Assembly: GCF_016545825.1 (NCBI RefSeq)
Contig: NC_052619.1
Coordinates: 6,649,501 to 6,713,500, forward strand
Direction: 5' to 3'
DNA from: Eucalyptus grandis
Taxonomy: Eukaryota; Streptophyta; Magnoliopsida; Myrtales; Myrtaceae
DNA length: 64,000 nt
A program made the position numbers and the translations under genes. Below are positions 11,591 to 23,985 of this stretch, piece by piece; position 1 is the first letter of the stretch; the number at the start of each line of letters is the position of its first letter. The notes beneath the pieces were generated by a model. The model ran no database searches, was not told the origin of the DNA, and was given only the letters and a program-made list of their open reading frames with translations.

Positions 11591-13120
11591 CTAGGCTGCA
11601 TTTTCTTCCTCGTTCTCTCCAGATATTTCCTCGAGGGAGCGGCCCTTCGATTCCGGCACCAGTAAGGTGAAGACACACCCAAGGAAGTTAATCACGCCAA
11701 GTATGATCAGGGTCTTACGGACGCCGATCCCGTCCGCTGCATACAGGAAGCCGAAAGCGCCCACCATGGCCCCGGCCTTGCCGGCCGCGGCGGATATGCC
11801 ATGACACGTCGACCTGAGCCGCGCTGGGAAGATCTCTGCGGGGACCACGAATGTGGTGGCGTTGGGGCCGAAGTTTGCGAAGAAGAAGGTGAGTGAGTAT
11901 ATGATCACGAACCCGATTCGGTTGTCCGGCAAGGTCCAGTGGTGGTAGGGGATGGCCAGAGCGAACATGAACACTGTCATGAAGAAGAAGCCCATCAGTT
12001 GGATCGCGAACCTTCCGATCTTGTCAATGAGGGCCACCGTGAACCAGTACCCTGGGACCGTGCTGCAGAGGGCGATCAAGGTCTGCGCACGCCCAATCCG
12101 GTACAACTCTTCAATGGCATTCATGGTTTTCGCCTTCGGAATCCAACCGATGGCTGTGAAGACGTCTTTCTGGAAAAGGTTCTGGCTATAGAAGGCGATG
12201 TCCAACAGGAACCAGGTGCTCGTCGTGCCGAGCAGGTGGAGCCCGTGGCGCCGGACGAACTGTTTCGAGAACAAGCCAAAGTCGTTCCCTTGCGCCTTTG
12301 GCTGGACCTTCTCTGGCTCTGCTTCCAAATCGACTTGGAGAACCTTCGACATGTCGGCTGCGGCTTGCTTGGCATTCTTGGCCACTAGAGCGGTGTAACG
12401 AGCTGTTTCTGGCATTTTCATCCGCCAGTAATATGTGAGAGCGGCCGGAAGCGCACCGAACATCAAAATCATCCGCCAGACGTAGTCAGCTTGCGGGATG
12501 GTGGAGAGGCCCGGATCGACTTCATAGGCCGGAACGGGATATCTAGCCTTGAAGGCCGAGGAGACAACTATAGCAACCATCCCTCCAGTTAAAATCCCAA
12601 AACCCTGCATCGCGAAAACAGCTGCGATGAAGGCACCACGAGTCTTCTTGTTCGCGTACTCGGACATGATGGTGGCGGAAAGCGGGTAGTCCCCACCAAT
12701 GCCAAACCCGAGCCAGAACCTGAAGAAGCAAAGGGTTGCCATCACCCCGTTTGCTTCCTTGCCGAAGGAGAGCCCCGAGGCGATGGAACAGAGGACCATA
12801 AGCATGAGGGTCATGCCATAGACCCGCTTCCGGCCCATCTTGTCGCCCAACCACCCGAAGAAGATCTGGCCTGCAAGGGTCCCGCAGAAGGCGACCCCGT
12901 TGACCGCCGCCGACACATTGGAAGGCAGGGTCCCCGGGGTGGGCGAGCCTGGCTCGGTGTAGTACAGGCGGCCGAGGAGCTTAGTCACAAGGGAGATGCA
13001 GAATAGGTCGTACGCGTCGGTGAAGAAGCCCATGCCGGCGATGACAATTGCCGTGAAGTGGTACCATTGTGTTTTGGCTGCATCAAGGGCATTGAGCACC
13101 TCCAGCTGTTCCTTAGCCAT
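11591..13120 (-). CDS. PHT1: PHT1-family high-affinity inorganic phosphate transporter (paralogue A)
   Basis: The 509-residue product is a proton/phosphate symporter of the plasma membrane (major facilitator superfamily, 12 predicted helices) that imports phosphate from soil or apoplast. The PHT1 signature [13 protein letters not shown] is at residues 142-154. Other family landmarks are FFTDAYDLF at 32-40 (two aspartates of helix 1), [11 protein letters not shown] (92-102), a long cytosolic central loop (about 235-295), [16 protein letters not shown] in helix 7 (304-319; Asp307), and [16 protein letters not shown] (421-436). The start [13 protein letters not shown] matches the usual PHT1 N-terminus, and an acidic tail ends at 509. 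The coding sequence is uninterrupted, unlike paralogue B, whose intron would fall after the ADMSK codons. The loop before helix 12 is about 11 residues shorter than in B. A 5'-UTR intron is inferred upstream. No disabling change is visible. Family assignment is very secure; the exact orthologue number is not determined. Confidence 0.97.
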   Translation of the reverse strand: MAKEQLEVLNALDAAKTQWYHFTAIVIAGMGFFTDAYDLFCISLVTKLLGRLYYTEPGSPTPGTLPSNVSAAVNGVAFCGTLAGQIFFGWLGDKMGRKRVYGMTLMLMVLCSIASGLSFGKEANGVMATLCFFRFWLGFGIGGDYPLSATIMSEYANKKTRGAFIAAVFAMQGFGILTGGMVAIVVSSAFKARYPVPAYEVDPGLSTIPQADYVWRMILMFGALPAALTYYWRMKMPETARYTALVAKNAKQAAADMSKVLQVDLEAEPEKVQPKAQGNDFGLFSKQFVRRHGLHLLGTTSTWFLLDIAFYSQNLFQKDVFTAIGWIPKAKTMNAIEELYRIGRAQTLIALCSTVPGYWFTVALIDKIGRFAIQLMGFFFMTVFMFALAIPYHHWTLPDNRIGFVIIYSLTFFFANFGPNATTFVVPAEIFPARLRSTCHGISAAAGKAGAMVGAFGFLYAADGIGVRKTLIILGVINFLGCVFTLLVPESKGRSLEEISGENEEENAA

Positions 13121-13173
13121 TGATCAACCCTTCCTCAAATTCCCTTGTAGGTGTCAGAATCAACCTTGAAATT

Positions 13174-14069
13174 CTGTAAAATCAGATGAAAATCTGCTCA
13201 GCTAAGAAAACCAAAGTAAGATGTTGATGTGAAACGAGTATAGGAAAGGCAGAATTTCACTTGCGATGGCGAAATCGACGGGGAATATAAGGAAAAGAAT
13301 GAGCAGACAATCGCATGAGCTCCCTTTTCCGAAATTCTCTCAGAGACGTAAATACTTCAAAAAAAGAGTTGTTTTAAAGACGAAAGATCAGCGGATGGCG
13401 ACTGGTTAATAGTGATGTTGAAGGCATGGAATACGAGCACGTGTCCTTCATCAAATCAATAAAGTGATGCCATGTCTTGAAAGCATGATGAGTTCCCGAT
13501 TCTATGAATCCTGCTCTTCTCACATAATCTCGGATATAATTTTCAGAGTGATAAACGCGAAAAGCTGCATATAATCCTAGCGATGGAGTATATTTACTCG
13601 ACGCATACTGATCTCCTAGTAACCTTGATTTTACAGACTATGTAAAGATGATCGTACATGGAATGACAGAGACATGACTCTATACTATAGAACTTTATTA
13701 GAAAACTCGAAAAACTTGAAAAAAATAACCTTATATAGAAAATTACACTATATAAAGCAATAATGAAATAAAAAAGTAACCATTCATGGCAAAGCAGATT
13801 GTTCTTATAATCCTTGCAGAGTTGAGGAAAGCAAAACAAAGGCATACAGCTCGAAGAAAAGAACGGAAAAAATGGGAAAAGGCAGATTACTGAAAGCACA
13901 GATTTCAAGAACAAGAACTTCAAGAAACAAAACGCACCCTTCTCAAAGGAAAAACAAAGGACGCGAGTTCAGCCCTGAACCATTGCAAAACCACACGTCC
14001 TGAGATTTTTTTGGAAAACTTCTACAGATCACAGATGAAAGCACAGCGAAGTCTCGACCGAAGCAGTAC
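13174..14069 (-). other. Inferred 5'-UTR intron of PHT1-A
   Basis: On the minus strand a donor CACAG|GTACTG (boundary at 14070/14069) and an acceptor TTTTACAG|AATTTC (boundary at 13174/13173) bracket 896 bp of AT-rich, gene-free sequence ending about 50 nt before the ATG. PHT1-B has similarly placed sites with nearly the same spacing (889 bp), and 5'-UTR introns are common in plant PHT1 genes. No transcript evidence is available here. Open frames inside (13594-13923, 13943-14191) are not genes. Confidence 0.6.
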
Positions 14070-14361
14070 CTGTGTCTGATCAGCGAGGACAAGAACGAAC
14101 AGCTCTCTGCGTTTCCTCCTTCTGCTTCTTCCCCCTCCTCCGTGTGATCAGGGACGTGATAAAGGGTGACACAGTACGAAGTCCAACGCAACGTTTAATG
14201 CAGGGCAAAACGAGAGGGGAGAGGCGACCCCACAGGTTGCTAAACAAGAACGGGAAACGTTACGCGAAGGATTGATGACGCCGCACTAGTCTCAGAGTGA
14301 GAGAGAGAGAGAGAAGTCTGTGGCAATTTGCAGTGGAGGGAAGAGGGAAGGCGCGGTTCAC

Positions 14362-14368
14362 TATTTAA
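14362..14368 (-). promoter_or_regulatory. TATA-like box of PHT1-A
   Basis: Minus-strand TTAAATA within 'cccttaaatagtgaacc'. It lies about 290 nt upstream of the inferred 5'-UTR donor, with a (CT)n leader (14298-14314) between. Similar TTTAAATAC motifs occupy the equivalent position in PHT1-B. Confidence 0.55.
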
Positions 14369-14399
14369 GGGCAACGAGGAGGGACACCTCCGGTATTTT

Positions 14400-16067
14400 A
14401 ATTCTATATCAAGATTCGTTCAGAGAATTTTGTTGTAACTTTTGAGCTTCGCCCCTTTTAGTACCAACAAAAAAAAAATTCCGATGTCTAACTTTTCGAA
14501 AAAGCTTTCGAAAAGTTTCAGCCCAACATTTTCTTCTACCCGTTAACGCTTTAATCCTATTGCCGACGACACTATCTTGATCTTCCAAAATTCCACATGG
14601 AAGGTCATGGTGCTGCTTAGACTTTTGGCTCAACCTTGGCTTACAAGTCTACTGAACCCAAAGGAAGGGTCGAGGCTTCATTCGCCCGTGCGCGGCGAAA
14701 CCGGTGGCACTTCCCTTCTCTTACCCGAACTTGCCACTTTGGTTAGCACGGACTTGTCTAGACCCGATTAATACATCCTTTTTAGAGAAAATACTATCAA
14801 AAATCTAAATTCAATATCTTAAACTTATGTCAGTATGACAGTATAGTCTCCGTCACAATTTCATCTAGGATAGCTATTAGAAATCCTACGTAAACCAATG
14901 GTGTAAGCAAACGGTATTAACTTGGATCTAATTTTTCTTCTTTTTTTTTCATTTTTTCCTTTTAGAATCGATATACCTTTGGCTTCACTAAAGTCATATT
15001 GGATTCATATTAGCACAGTTCGCGTGGCATTGTCCAAATAAGCTACCACCGATTATTCTTAACAATCGTCTTGGATGAACGGTGACAGAGGGTATATTAT
15101 AACATTAGAAGAAGTTTGAGATTTTTGGAGACATGAAAAATAAAAAATTTAGAATTTTGGAACACAATGAATATTGTTTAGGGTTATCGGTAGTATTATC
15201 CCTTCTTTTTACTCATGAAAAGCCTAGGCAAGGGTTTTTAGGCTTTGTACTACGAAAGGGGTCTGCCCAAATGCGTCCGTTAATAAGGTCTACCACAAAT
15301 TATAGGTTGCTGAATTATGTCGTACACTTGTCACTACGTGCAAAGTCAAAAAATTGTTCTCGTGAAACAAGCTACCTCATCTTCTCTATTATTGAATTTG
15401 ACTCGATGCAGGCAACGTTAAAGTGCCATTATTGAAACTATACTTTGTCCCTTTTGTTGGACGAAGACTCAAGATTTCCCTATCTTCACACGATCATAAT
15501 TAAACTTCATCATAAGTCAAGAACATCATATGAAGCCTTTTAGCCCCATCTGCAAAGGAGTGAGTGTGGCTGTAATTTTCGTCGCGACTCGCAAATGGAT
15601 GGATCTAGGCAATTGTTGTGGGCCCAAACCCCAGCCTGGGTAGGATCATCGGCTCACCACTAATATTTATTATAAAAATTATTCTATTTTCAAGAATTGA
15701 AATTTCTACCCTTCGTTCTTTGTAAAGTAGAACGCTTTTTCTAATTAAGTTATATTCTCATTTTCAGATCTATAAAAAAAATGCCACTTTTCGTTGCCGT
15801 CTCTTTTCTAGGGTAATTTTCCAACCGGTTTCCATTACTATTTGTGATTTAGCTGAAAATCTTAAAAGAGCATATATGTTTAGCAGAAAAAAGCATGATG
15901 CCCAAGTGGGTGGTCGTTCTTCACCGGACGGACGCGGGCACTTCGACCTGACCTACTCGTGCGACGCGTGGGGATAGGCTATTGTCGTATTATTGTCCGG
16001 TCGACAACTTGGTCAACTTAGGAAAGATACCGGAGTACTAGGCACTCAAGTCAACGGGTCAAGAAAG

Positions 16068-16103
<36 letters not shown>

Positions 16104-16995
16104 CTTGTGAAAACAGGCGCGCATGTAAGCGCAAGTGGAAGGACTTTCTAGATTTTGGGGGCAGTTCGTCCTTTGTGGGGCTCAAGCCTCAAATATCCAA
16201 TTTCTGTTGAGGCCTAACTCTCACTTATTTCAACTTCAGAAGGTATATCACATCATTTGCCTTGTGGACCTATAATTTGATTAGACAAGAGTAATCATAT
16301 CTCAAAGGACAGTGAAAACCAATGTCATAGGTAGAGGTTCATGGACCCACAACAAGTGCGTTTCTACACATTTTCTGAGTTATTTGTTGCTTTTGATCCG
16401 CATAACTTTACTTAGAGCGAGGATCCTTTGTGATATATATTGGCTAAATGCTTAAGTTTTATAGCTTGGAAAGGAATTGTGATCTTTCCGGCAATGCAAG
16501 TTAGAAGGGCGATTGGTCCGTGTATATGAATAAATCAATAAAGTATAGTATAACTCTTGCAGTTAACTGTTTGAAAATATTGAAATTTTGCGTGTTTGTT
16601 AAATATAATTGAACTTTAGTTTATATTGTGCTTGATTTGATAGTTAATTACCATCTCTATTATATACACGAATGAAGGCATGGTTGGCTCGAAATCTTTT
16701 GTTCATTTATCTTTGATATCTACGTTCTCTTTGTTTTAATCTAATATTGTCTGTTCCATGAATATCTTCTTCCGCATGTCGGACGGTTCCCCTTGGTCTC
16801 GGATTGCACACCCAGATTTATTGATATCTAGGACTAGACTCTTCGCAACATAGGCACCTAAAGGTAGGCATCAGTCGTTTCTTCCTCTCTGTGCTTCAAC
16901 AAAGTTGGGACTCCATTGTACTCCATTGTGGCGAAAACACTTCCTTGGGGAGACTCGAGAGTAACATGCCCTCTCTCTTGGCTAGACATCATTTA
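14400..16995. other. Gene-poor stretch upstream of PHT1-A
   Basis: No convincing gene. The 100-codon open frame at 15133-15435 has no recognisable motif. A (GA)n microsatellite lies at 16071-16101. 14800-15000 has AT-rich, pyrimidine-tract sequence typical of degraded mini-elements. This would contain the distal PHT1-A promoter. I found no GNATATNC (P1BS) match by eye between 14370 and 17100. Confidence 0.5.
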
Positions 16996-17763
16996 GGTTG
17001 TGTTTAACAGTTAGGATAAAATTCGGGATATGATATGATTTATCCTATCTTATGTTTGGTATTTGCTCAAGATACGATGAAGTTGGATATAAGGAGATAT
17101 AAGTAGGAAAAATTATCCCATAGGGGAGGTGGGATAAAGGCGGATAAGATTTTTAATGTCTATAATAGGAAAATTATTTTTCTCGAATAACAAACTTATT
17201 AAATTAACAAAATTAAAATTATATTTCAATATAAATAATATTTGAATTATAATTTAAGAAATTAAAAATTAAAAATTATTTGTTAATTTAATATTATATT
17301 AGTTTATATACTCAAGTTTAATTCTATCTTATAATAAACATTCAACCTATAAATTATATATTTATATTTATTATATATTTTTAGGTATTTTTGTATTTTG
17401 GGTATGTTGGTACAATTTACTATTTGATAAAATTTTATTAAAGAATGATGAATGGTGAAAAAGGAAATAATAAAGAAAATAATTTAAAAAGAGGAAAATT
17501 AAAATAAAAAGAAAATAAAAATAAATTAAGGAATAGTGTCACGAGAGATTTTCACTATCTCTGTTTATAAATTTTTAAATTTATTTACAATGATATACCG
17601 TTTATATTTAAAAAAAAAAAATGTATATGATGTGATATGAATATATCCGACTTTAATGCTGCAATTCACCAAACAGTAAATAAAATATAGAAAAACTTAG
17701 GATTTTATATCCTATCCTATTCAGTCCTATTCTTGTTAGAAATCTACACGACCAAACGTAGCC
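16996..17763. mobile_element. Tourist-like MITE, GGCTACGTTTGG family (copy 1)
   Basis: The left end is GGTTGTGTTTAACAG and the right end the reverse complement of GGCTACGTTTGGTCGTG. TTA is duplicated at 16993-16995 and 17764-17766. The subterminal arms contain 'tatcctatc' repeats, and the interior is very AT-rich without coding capacity. Three more copies are in this window (52444, 55949, 59937). Confidence 0.8.
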
Positions 17764-17769
17764 TTAATG

Positions 17770-18180
17770 ATTGGGAAAGTTATAAGGCAAACGAGGCAAA
17801 TGATTTTTGGACTTTGATTTAATATGTAATGTAATCCATAAATCTTTAATTATTTAATATGGTATCTAAATTTTAACTTGGTATGCAATATTGTCTCTAA
17901 AATTTTAATCTATTCAATGTTATCCCTAAAGTTTTGATGCGAATTCAATTTAATCTCTAGACTATATAAAAATGTTTAACGTTATCCCTAAAGTTTTTAT
18001 GCAAATTCAATTTAATCTCCGGACTGTATGAAAATGTTCAATGTTATTCTTGAACTTGAATTAATGTATCCGAACTAAATTAAACACTTATCAAAAGTTC
18101 TTGGATCATGTTGAACAAATTAAAAATTCAGAGACGATATTGCACATTGGACCAAAGAACAATGACCATTTGTGTAAATT
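17770..18180. repeat. Mini-element with 62-bp internal tandem repeat
   Basis: The phrase 'gttatccctaaagtttt' starts at 17919 and 17981, with a diverged third start at 18043, giving a 62-bp period. The flanks ('ggcaaatgatttttggac' left, 'acgatattgcacattggacc' right) form an imperfect inverted arrangement, as in a non-autonomous element. No gene. Confidence 0.55.
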
Positions 18181-18895
18181 TCTCTAGTTATTCTTTATGG
18201 GTCTTATTTAACCATGGTTTATGTATCTTATTAACATGACATTTCGTGAGAATATTTACTAGAATATATTTTCATTATCCTACTAGTTGATCACATATAA
18301 TATGATATATTTTAGGGTGCAACAAGTTTAATGCGTCGTGAGATGAAATTTTTATTATGACCAATAAACACTTGTCCGTGGAAATTGATTTTAAGATAGA
18401 AGGTGTAAAGACTAAAAATTTTCCATTTAATAAACTGAAAATTAAGCTCCGAAAAATTTAAGTATTGTATGAGAATTATAGGTGTTCAATTGTACATGTT
18501 AAATCATATCGATATGCTCCCACTTTTAAGTGTTGAATCAATCTCGTTCACCAATCAAAGCATTGAACTTTTGTAATTTTACTAGATCGTTTCATCAGTA
18601 ACAAATGGTAACTAAGTGAGATGGAACCCAACCACCATCAAAACTACGATTGGTGCAAGAATGTTCGTAATTGGATAGATAAATAAATATGGATTTCTAT
18701 AGGTAGAAGTACAGCGTGAGAACTAAAACTTGGCACGAGAGATATTTAAGTGCTAAAAGTTTTGATTAAATGTCACTTTTTTTGAAAAATGAGATATTTA
18801 AGTGCCAACTCCCGCAAAAGGAACCAGAAATTCGATGTATTTTAATTTTAATAATGTAAGTAGCCTACGTAGCTTAGTGGCAAAGCTGAGTTAGC

Positions 18896-19395
18896 GAATT
18901 TAAATTTAATATAAATATTAATTCAATTAAATTTAAAACTAAACTTTAAAAAAGGAAGGATACAACACTTGTTCAATGAGAGTTGTGCAAGTTCTCACTA
19001 CCGCCAACCCACCTCGCCGAGAAGGGTCGATGATGGTGGGGGAAAGGTTGGTGAAAGCCTACAAGCCCTTGCCTAGATTTGGGGCGAGAGTTGTGGCCCT
19101 CCCCCAAATGCGATGAGGGTCATTGACCATTGCCCAACCAAGCCAATAGTCGTAGACCGCTAGGCAGATTTGGGTAAGGGCTTTTAGGCCCTTATGATTG
19201 GTTGGTTAGGGTCGCTGGCCCCTAGCTAGGGCCTGATCGACCTTACCCCCATTGTTACTAGCCTTTCTCGGCGACAGTGTGATGGCAGTGATGAAGGCTT
19301 GCATAGCTCTAACCAAACAAGTGCAATCCTTTTTTTTTTTTTTAATTAAGTTTTAAATTTAATTTAATCAATATTTTTATTTAAATTCAAATTCA
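18896..19395. mobile_element. Foldback mini-element with about 50-bp terminal inverted repeats and GC-rich core
   Basis: The left end 'gaatttaaatttaatataaa' and about 30 further bases are mirrored at the right end (19345-19395). The centre (19000-19300) is a G+C-rich 'gccctcgcc/gagggtc' block like the cores of the Mutator-like mini-elements, but the termini are unrelated. No coding capacity. Confidence 0.6.
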
Positions 19396-19399
19396 AGGC

Positions 19400-20510
19400 A
19401 AAGGAAAAATGATGTCGTTTTCAACTTATCTAGTCACATCAAGTGCAAAACAACATTGTTTTGTATTTGTCTCGTCGGAAAAATGGTGCATTGACATTTT
19501 GACTAGAATTTCTCGTCGTTGATACTTAAATAATTCATTTTTCTTTGATTTTGATACTTATATATATATTTTTGAAATTTTGGTACTTAAGCTTTTTTTC
19601 GTGCTAAGTTTTAATACTTAGTATCCCACACTCAAGTTTTGGAAGTGGAAGTCGATGCACGTGCTTTTTGCAATACTCAACATTTCACATTGATAATCGA
19701 GTAGTCGGGTCAACTTTGCCATCCGGAAAGTCGTGTGGTTTTGTTGGGCAAAATGGGTTGTACGACGTCTTCGAATTGCCGAGTCCTCCTCCATCTTCTC
19801 CTTTCGTGGGTCCCCGGAATCGTTCTTTATTAAACTGAAAGAGGGCAAGTAAAGCTCTGTGGATAGGATCAATGGAAGTCAACATCTCCTCTTGACTGAT
19901 TGAGAAGGAAATCACGAGAATATCAACAATGAACGATTAAAAAGAGAAAATACCATAAATTTATTCCACTCGATCCGTGTGTCATTAGCTATGTCATGGA
20001 GAAAATCAGCCACAAAAATCTACTATCAATTGGAGAATTTCAGAAGTTATAATCAATTGGTCACGTATTTTCCTGCTCTAAAGTATAACCGATCTTACAG
20101 TATTTTGCCTCACATAACTACTAGAGAAGATCAGGAATTTAATACACAATTTGGAGCACTCATGCTATCATTTTAAAAGACTGTCAATTCGATGTCAGTT
20201 GCATAAATCACAAACTAAAAGCACTTTAAGCATAAAATCCTATTGTGTATTCGATTCCAACTCGAACCATGTGTTTTGCCATTCACAGAATGGAGCCAAA
20301 AAGTCCTATTTTCACTCTGACTTCACATTCAATTTCCCACTTGATATCCATCCAGATGATGTAATGGGCTCAAACTCAAAAAATAATTTTCAAACATCAA
20401 AGGCAATTTGGTAGTCCACATTGTGGGAATATTACCAAGAAAAATTATCCTACATGAATCACCATGATTACAACAACTTGATTAAATCTACTCGAGTTCA
20501 ATCTCATGGG
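19400..20510. other. Stretch with no supportable gene
   Basis: The overlapping minus-strand open frames at 19618-19872 and 19685-19915, and the plus-strand frames at 19979-20176 and 20151-20414, have no recognised motifs and no matching splice context. The 19685-19915 frame (76 codons) looks somewhat protein-like, but nothing supports expression. Confidence 0.4.
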
Positions 20511-20514
20511 GTCC

Positions 20515-21172
20515 ATTTGGGTGTGTTTGTTTGATTGATATAATTTTTCATGAATTAGTTTTTTGGGCTGTCGTGCATTTGGAATGTTTAAAAATGAATT
20601 AGTCAACAAAAAATCATTTATGCATATTTTGAGTTACGAAAATGAATTCCCCAACCTGAAAGGAAAAATATCTTCTTGGAAAATGATTTGCTGTTAAATA
20701 TTTTCCTTTTTTCATGAAATTTTCCTTAAAATAAACACACCATTGACATTGATTTGTTTTAAGGAAATTATTTTCCGATTTTTTTTTTTTTTACCTATTA
20801 GTGTTTGGATGATGAAAAACTAATCGATATATGAAAAACATTTTATATGGACAGAAAACAACGCACTTAAATTGGGGGAAAACGAATTTTCCTTCTAAAT
20901 AAGCATATTACTTTTTTAAACCATCATAAAAATGAAAATTAATAATTATTTTCATTGATAATTTACCAGTTTCCATTTATTTGGTGATCTAGGAAAGTAA
21001 TTTCCTTTCTTTAGAAGAAAAAAATCGTTTTCCTCTAATTTAAATTTGTTATTTTCAGTCCACTGAAAAACGTTCTTTATAAATTGATTAATTTTCCATC
21101 ATTCAAATATCCAAAAAGTCGAAAAAATAATTTTGGAAAAATAGTTTTCCCTCGATCAAATAGACCTTACAC
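20515..21172. mobile_element. Probable hAT-like mini-element
   Basis: It begins 'ggtccatttgggtgtgtttg' and ends 'ttttccctcgatcaaatagacc', so GGTCYATTTG is inverted at the ends. The interior is full of 'ggaaaat'/'attttcc' inversions, a common plant MITE type. No clean target duplication could be read, so the limits are approximate. Confidence 0.45.
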
Positions 21173-22032
21173 CTTAGTTCGAGTTCACGGATATAAATGT
21201 TCAAATGGGTTTGGAGTGGTGCATGCAATGCACCAGATAACTTTTCAGTGAATCTCATCTTGAGTGAGGTTGGAACATGTTGGCATGCGTCGTGGTCAGC
21301 AGTTCCGTGCGGCATCATCTCCACATAAAATTCCGAAACGAAGTGATCTCCAGAGAATAATGCCGACTTCCCCCCGCCGAGTGGACCACCGTCCACGTGC
21401 TCACAGATGGACACTTCCTGCATCGCGAGGATTTAAAATCATGAGCATTTAGGCTTGCGGCCTTGTGCGGATTCCTTCCATAGCCGCAGCAATCTCCATC
21501 ATTCTTGTGAGCTTAAGCTTTTTCACTGCCAATATCGTGACACGTCTGTCGTGTCATCCATCATTGCCCCCTCGTTAGGTAAACTGCGTATTCGTTTTCC
21601 TAAGGACGTTGCACCTTCCGAAAAGCTACGGGCGGAGGCGGCCGGCGGTTGGCGGTCCACAATTTGTAAGTAAGAATAAAAAACGAATAAATACAAAAAA
21701 AGATATTGTTTAATACTAAACCCATATCTATTATTTTTTATATTTTTAGAGTAGAGATTTTGTGTAGTTACTAAATATCTTTATTTTACTAAAAAATTAT
21801 TCCCCGGAATAGAAATAGAAAAGAACTATTTCTGAAAAAAAAAAAAAAACTCTTCCCCAACCAAGAAACGTTGTCATGCGCAACCTTACCGGCCCTCGGC
21901 TGCCTTCTTAGGGAATTCACATATGCGGTGGGGGTGCTTAGTTCGAGCTACGATAACTGCTCATTCTGAGCAAATCCATTTCCATCGAATAGCCATTACA
22001 TGTCGGGATGAAGCCAGAGTGGTTTTAAGACG
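21173..22032. other. Left part of duplicated copy B
   Basis: From about 21522 ('cactgccaatatcgtgacac') the sequence matches copy A from 406. The minus-strand 106-codon frame at 21103-21423 begins in non-duplicated sequence and runs into the mini-element to the left. It has no recognised domain and is not called as a gene. Confidence 0.5.
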
Positions 22033-22850
22033 CAAAAATTATCTAAAAAACCCTTAATTTAATAAATTTTGGCCAATTCTTTTCTAAACCTTTCAATTTT
22101 ACTAATTAAATCTTAATTTTTTTGACAATTTATTAATTGAGTTCATTCAATTAATTTTTTTTAGAAATCGCTAATGTGCATGCCAATCATCCCATGTAGC
22201 ACCACTCTGAACAATTTTTATAATTTTTTTTTCTTTTCCTTTTTTTTTTAATGTCAGCGAAGGACCTTGCTGGCCATAGGCAAGGCAACCTTGGCATAGT
22301 CTAGGTGAGGCCTTCACAATGACGAGGGTCATGTCACAAGGAAAAAAACAAGGGACTCTTAGTGCACCACACTCCATGTCGCCTTAATCTACAATACTAA
22401 GCCCCCTTATTTGGGAGAAAGTGTTTTTCCTTGTTGATATGCGGCAACAATTTTCATTTGCATAATCTAAATCGATTTTTTTTTTTTTTTGGGAGGGGGG
22501 AGACCATGAGGTGCATCACAAAGGCCTAGGGGCTGCGGGCGAAGGTGACTAGGGCCTCCCTAGCTATGGACAAGACTATTTTTCTTGCGGCCGGTGAGGC
22601 TATGACAAGGGTGCCCTCGCCCAAATCTAGGCGAGATCACCTTGAAAAAGGAAATAAAGAAATAAAAAATTAATAAATAAAATATATTATTAAAAAATTA
22701 CCATGTTAGCGTTAGTCAAATAATCGGCGCTAGCCGATGTGTGCCGCCCGATCAAAATTGGTTGGATGGACCAAAATGACATAAGTGCAAAAGGTTTAAG
22801 ACTGAATTGACACCATTATAATATATTTAGGACTTTTATGGCTATTTTTT
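22033..22850. mobile_element. Mutator-like GC-core mini-element, possibly doubled
   Basis: The arms 'aaaaattatctaaaaaaccctt' and 'atatttaggacttttatggct' are inverted relative to each other. It has the family's 'gaaatcgctaatgtgcatgcc' and 'gatcaaaattggttggatgg' motifs. Two GC-rich cores (22250-22340 and 22500-22640) separated by 'gatatgcggcaacaattttc' suggest a nested or recombined copy. It is the counterpart of 838-1270 plus 2120-2165 in copy A. Confidence 0.6.
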
Positions 22851-22869
22851 CCAAAAATTGAGAGTTCAA

Positions 22870-23605
22870 CATATGTGGTCAACTTTAATACTTTGGACGT
22901 AATATATTAGCAGATTGATTTGTTTTATGTTTGCAAAATATCATAAATGTAAGAAATTTCTAATCTTTTCAATGAAGCACAATATATATGCATGTAAACT
23001 ATAGCAAAGAAGACGTTCCAAAAAAACCATAGAAAAGGAAACATAAAAAATATTTATATTACCTGACCAACAGGAGACCGAAAAATTTAAACTTAAAAAC
23101 AATCTTATGTGCATATATGGCATTATAAGAAAAGACAAAAATTAGATATTTATGACATCTTACAATGTCTTAAGAGTCGATGCTGTAATTTTCAAAAACT
23201 TGGTAAACCATAAAAAATATGTATATTTAAAATATTATGAGATTTTGCCGGTTGATTGCAGTGAAAAGTCGTTAGTCCTTGAAAAACATTGTAAAATGTG
23301 AAATGCCAATAAATTCGAAATAATTTTCACGTTACTTAGGAATGTCGTAAGCCCTTGAAAAGGGCATCATAACTTTTTAATAATTAGCATATCTAGTTAT
23401 TGACAATCTTCTCTACTAGATTACAATGAAATGATGCAAGTTTTTATACTTAGTCGCTGAATGTTAAGAATTACATTATTTAAATGGTTACGATATTGTA
23501 CATTTACTTTGGACAAAACGTAATAGCCTTGACGGGCAATTTTCGTTGGAGGAAACGCTGAAATTAACATATTTTACAAAGTTTCATGAAAAATAGTATG
23601 CTCAC
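22870..23605. repeat. Degenerate AT-rich tandem repeats ('cgtaagcctttggaaaac' type)
   Basis: Variants of 'gtaagcc(t)tt-gaaaa-cat(c/t)gtaa' alternate with 'aatatttac(g/a)a' every roughly 75-100 bases. The same family continues at 25615-26810 and, in copy A, at 2645-2930 and 6890-7070. No gene. Confidence 0.65.
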
Positions 23606-23609
23606 CAAA

Positions 23610-23985
23610 AAATGAGGAAGGACTAGACTTGCTCGATCTTAAACTCTGGAATTAAGTATTGATGGGCCACATGCTTTGGAGCCTCATCAATTATCCATCC
23701 TCATCCTTGTGGAGTACTTGGGTTCATCACATTAAATGTAGAGGTCCTTCTCAACATAAAATGTAGTATGGCTGGACTTGGTGATGTATACTTAAATTAA
23801 GACTTGCTCTGACACATATTATCTCTAGCCAAACATACTATTGCAAAGAGATATATAAGAAATTCATATAGGAGGGACCATCCATGGATTGGTATTAATT
23901 AATTTGGAGTGGCGGTCTTAGCAAGCATAATTTTATCAGTTGGCTTGTTTGTAGAGATAGGCTATCAACAACGGAAGCCGTATCA
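23610..23985 (+). mobile_element. LINE reverse-transcriptase remnant, 5' part
   Basis: Translated with one stop, it gives DLKLWN, HMLWSLINYPSSSLWSTWVHH and later HNFISWLVCRDRLST. This is the region after the fingers/palm of plant LINE reverse transcriptases, leading into the zinc-binding C-terminal domain. It continues at 25140 after an interruption. A related copy lies on the opposite strand at 45970-47105. Confidence 0.75.

Noticed and set aside
11939..12388. 149-codon plus-strand frame within PHT1-A, and similar frames opposite PHT1-B
   Set aside because: They are antisense shadows of strongly coding PHT1 sequence.
15133..15435. 100-codon open frame between the duplicated copies
   Set aside because: No recognised domain, no promoter or splice context, and AT-rich surroundings where such frames occur by chance.
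19618..19915. Two overlapping minus-strand frames that look somewhat protein-like
   Set aside because: Different phases of the same DNA, no motif, no duplicate to test conservation.
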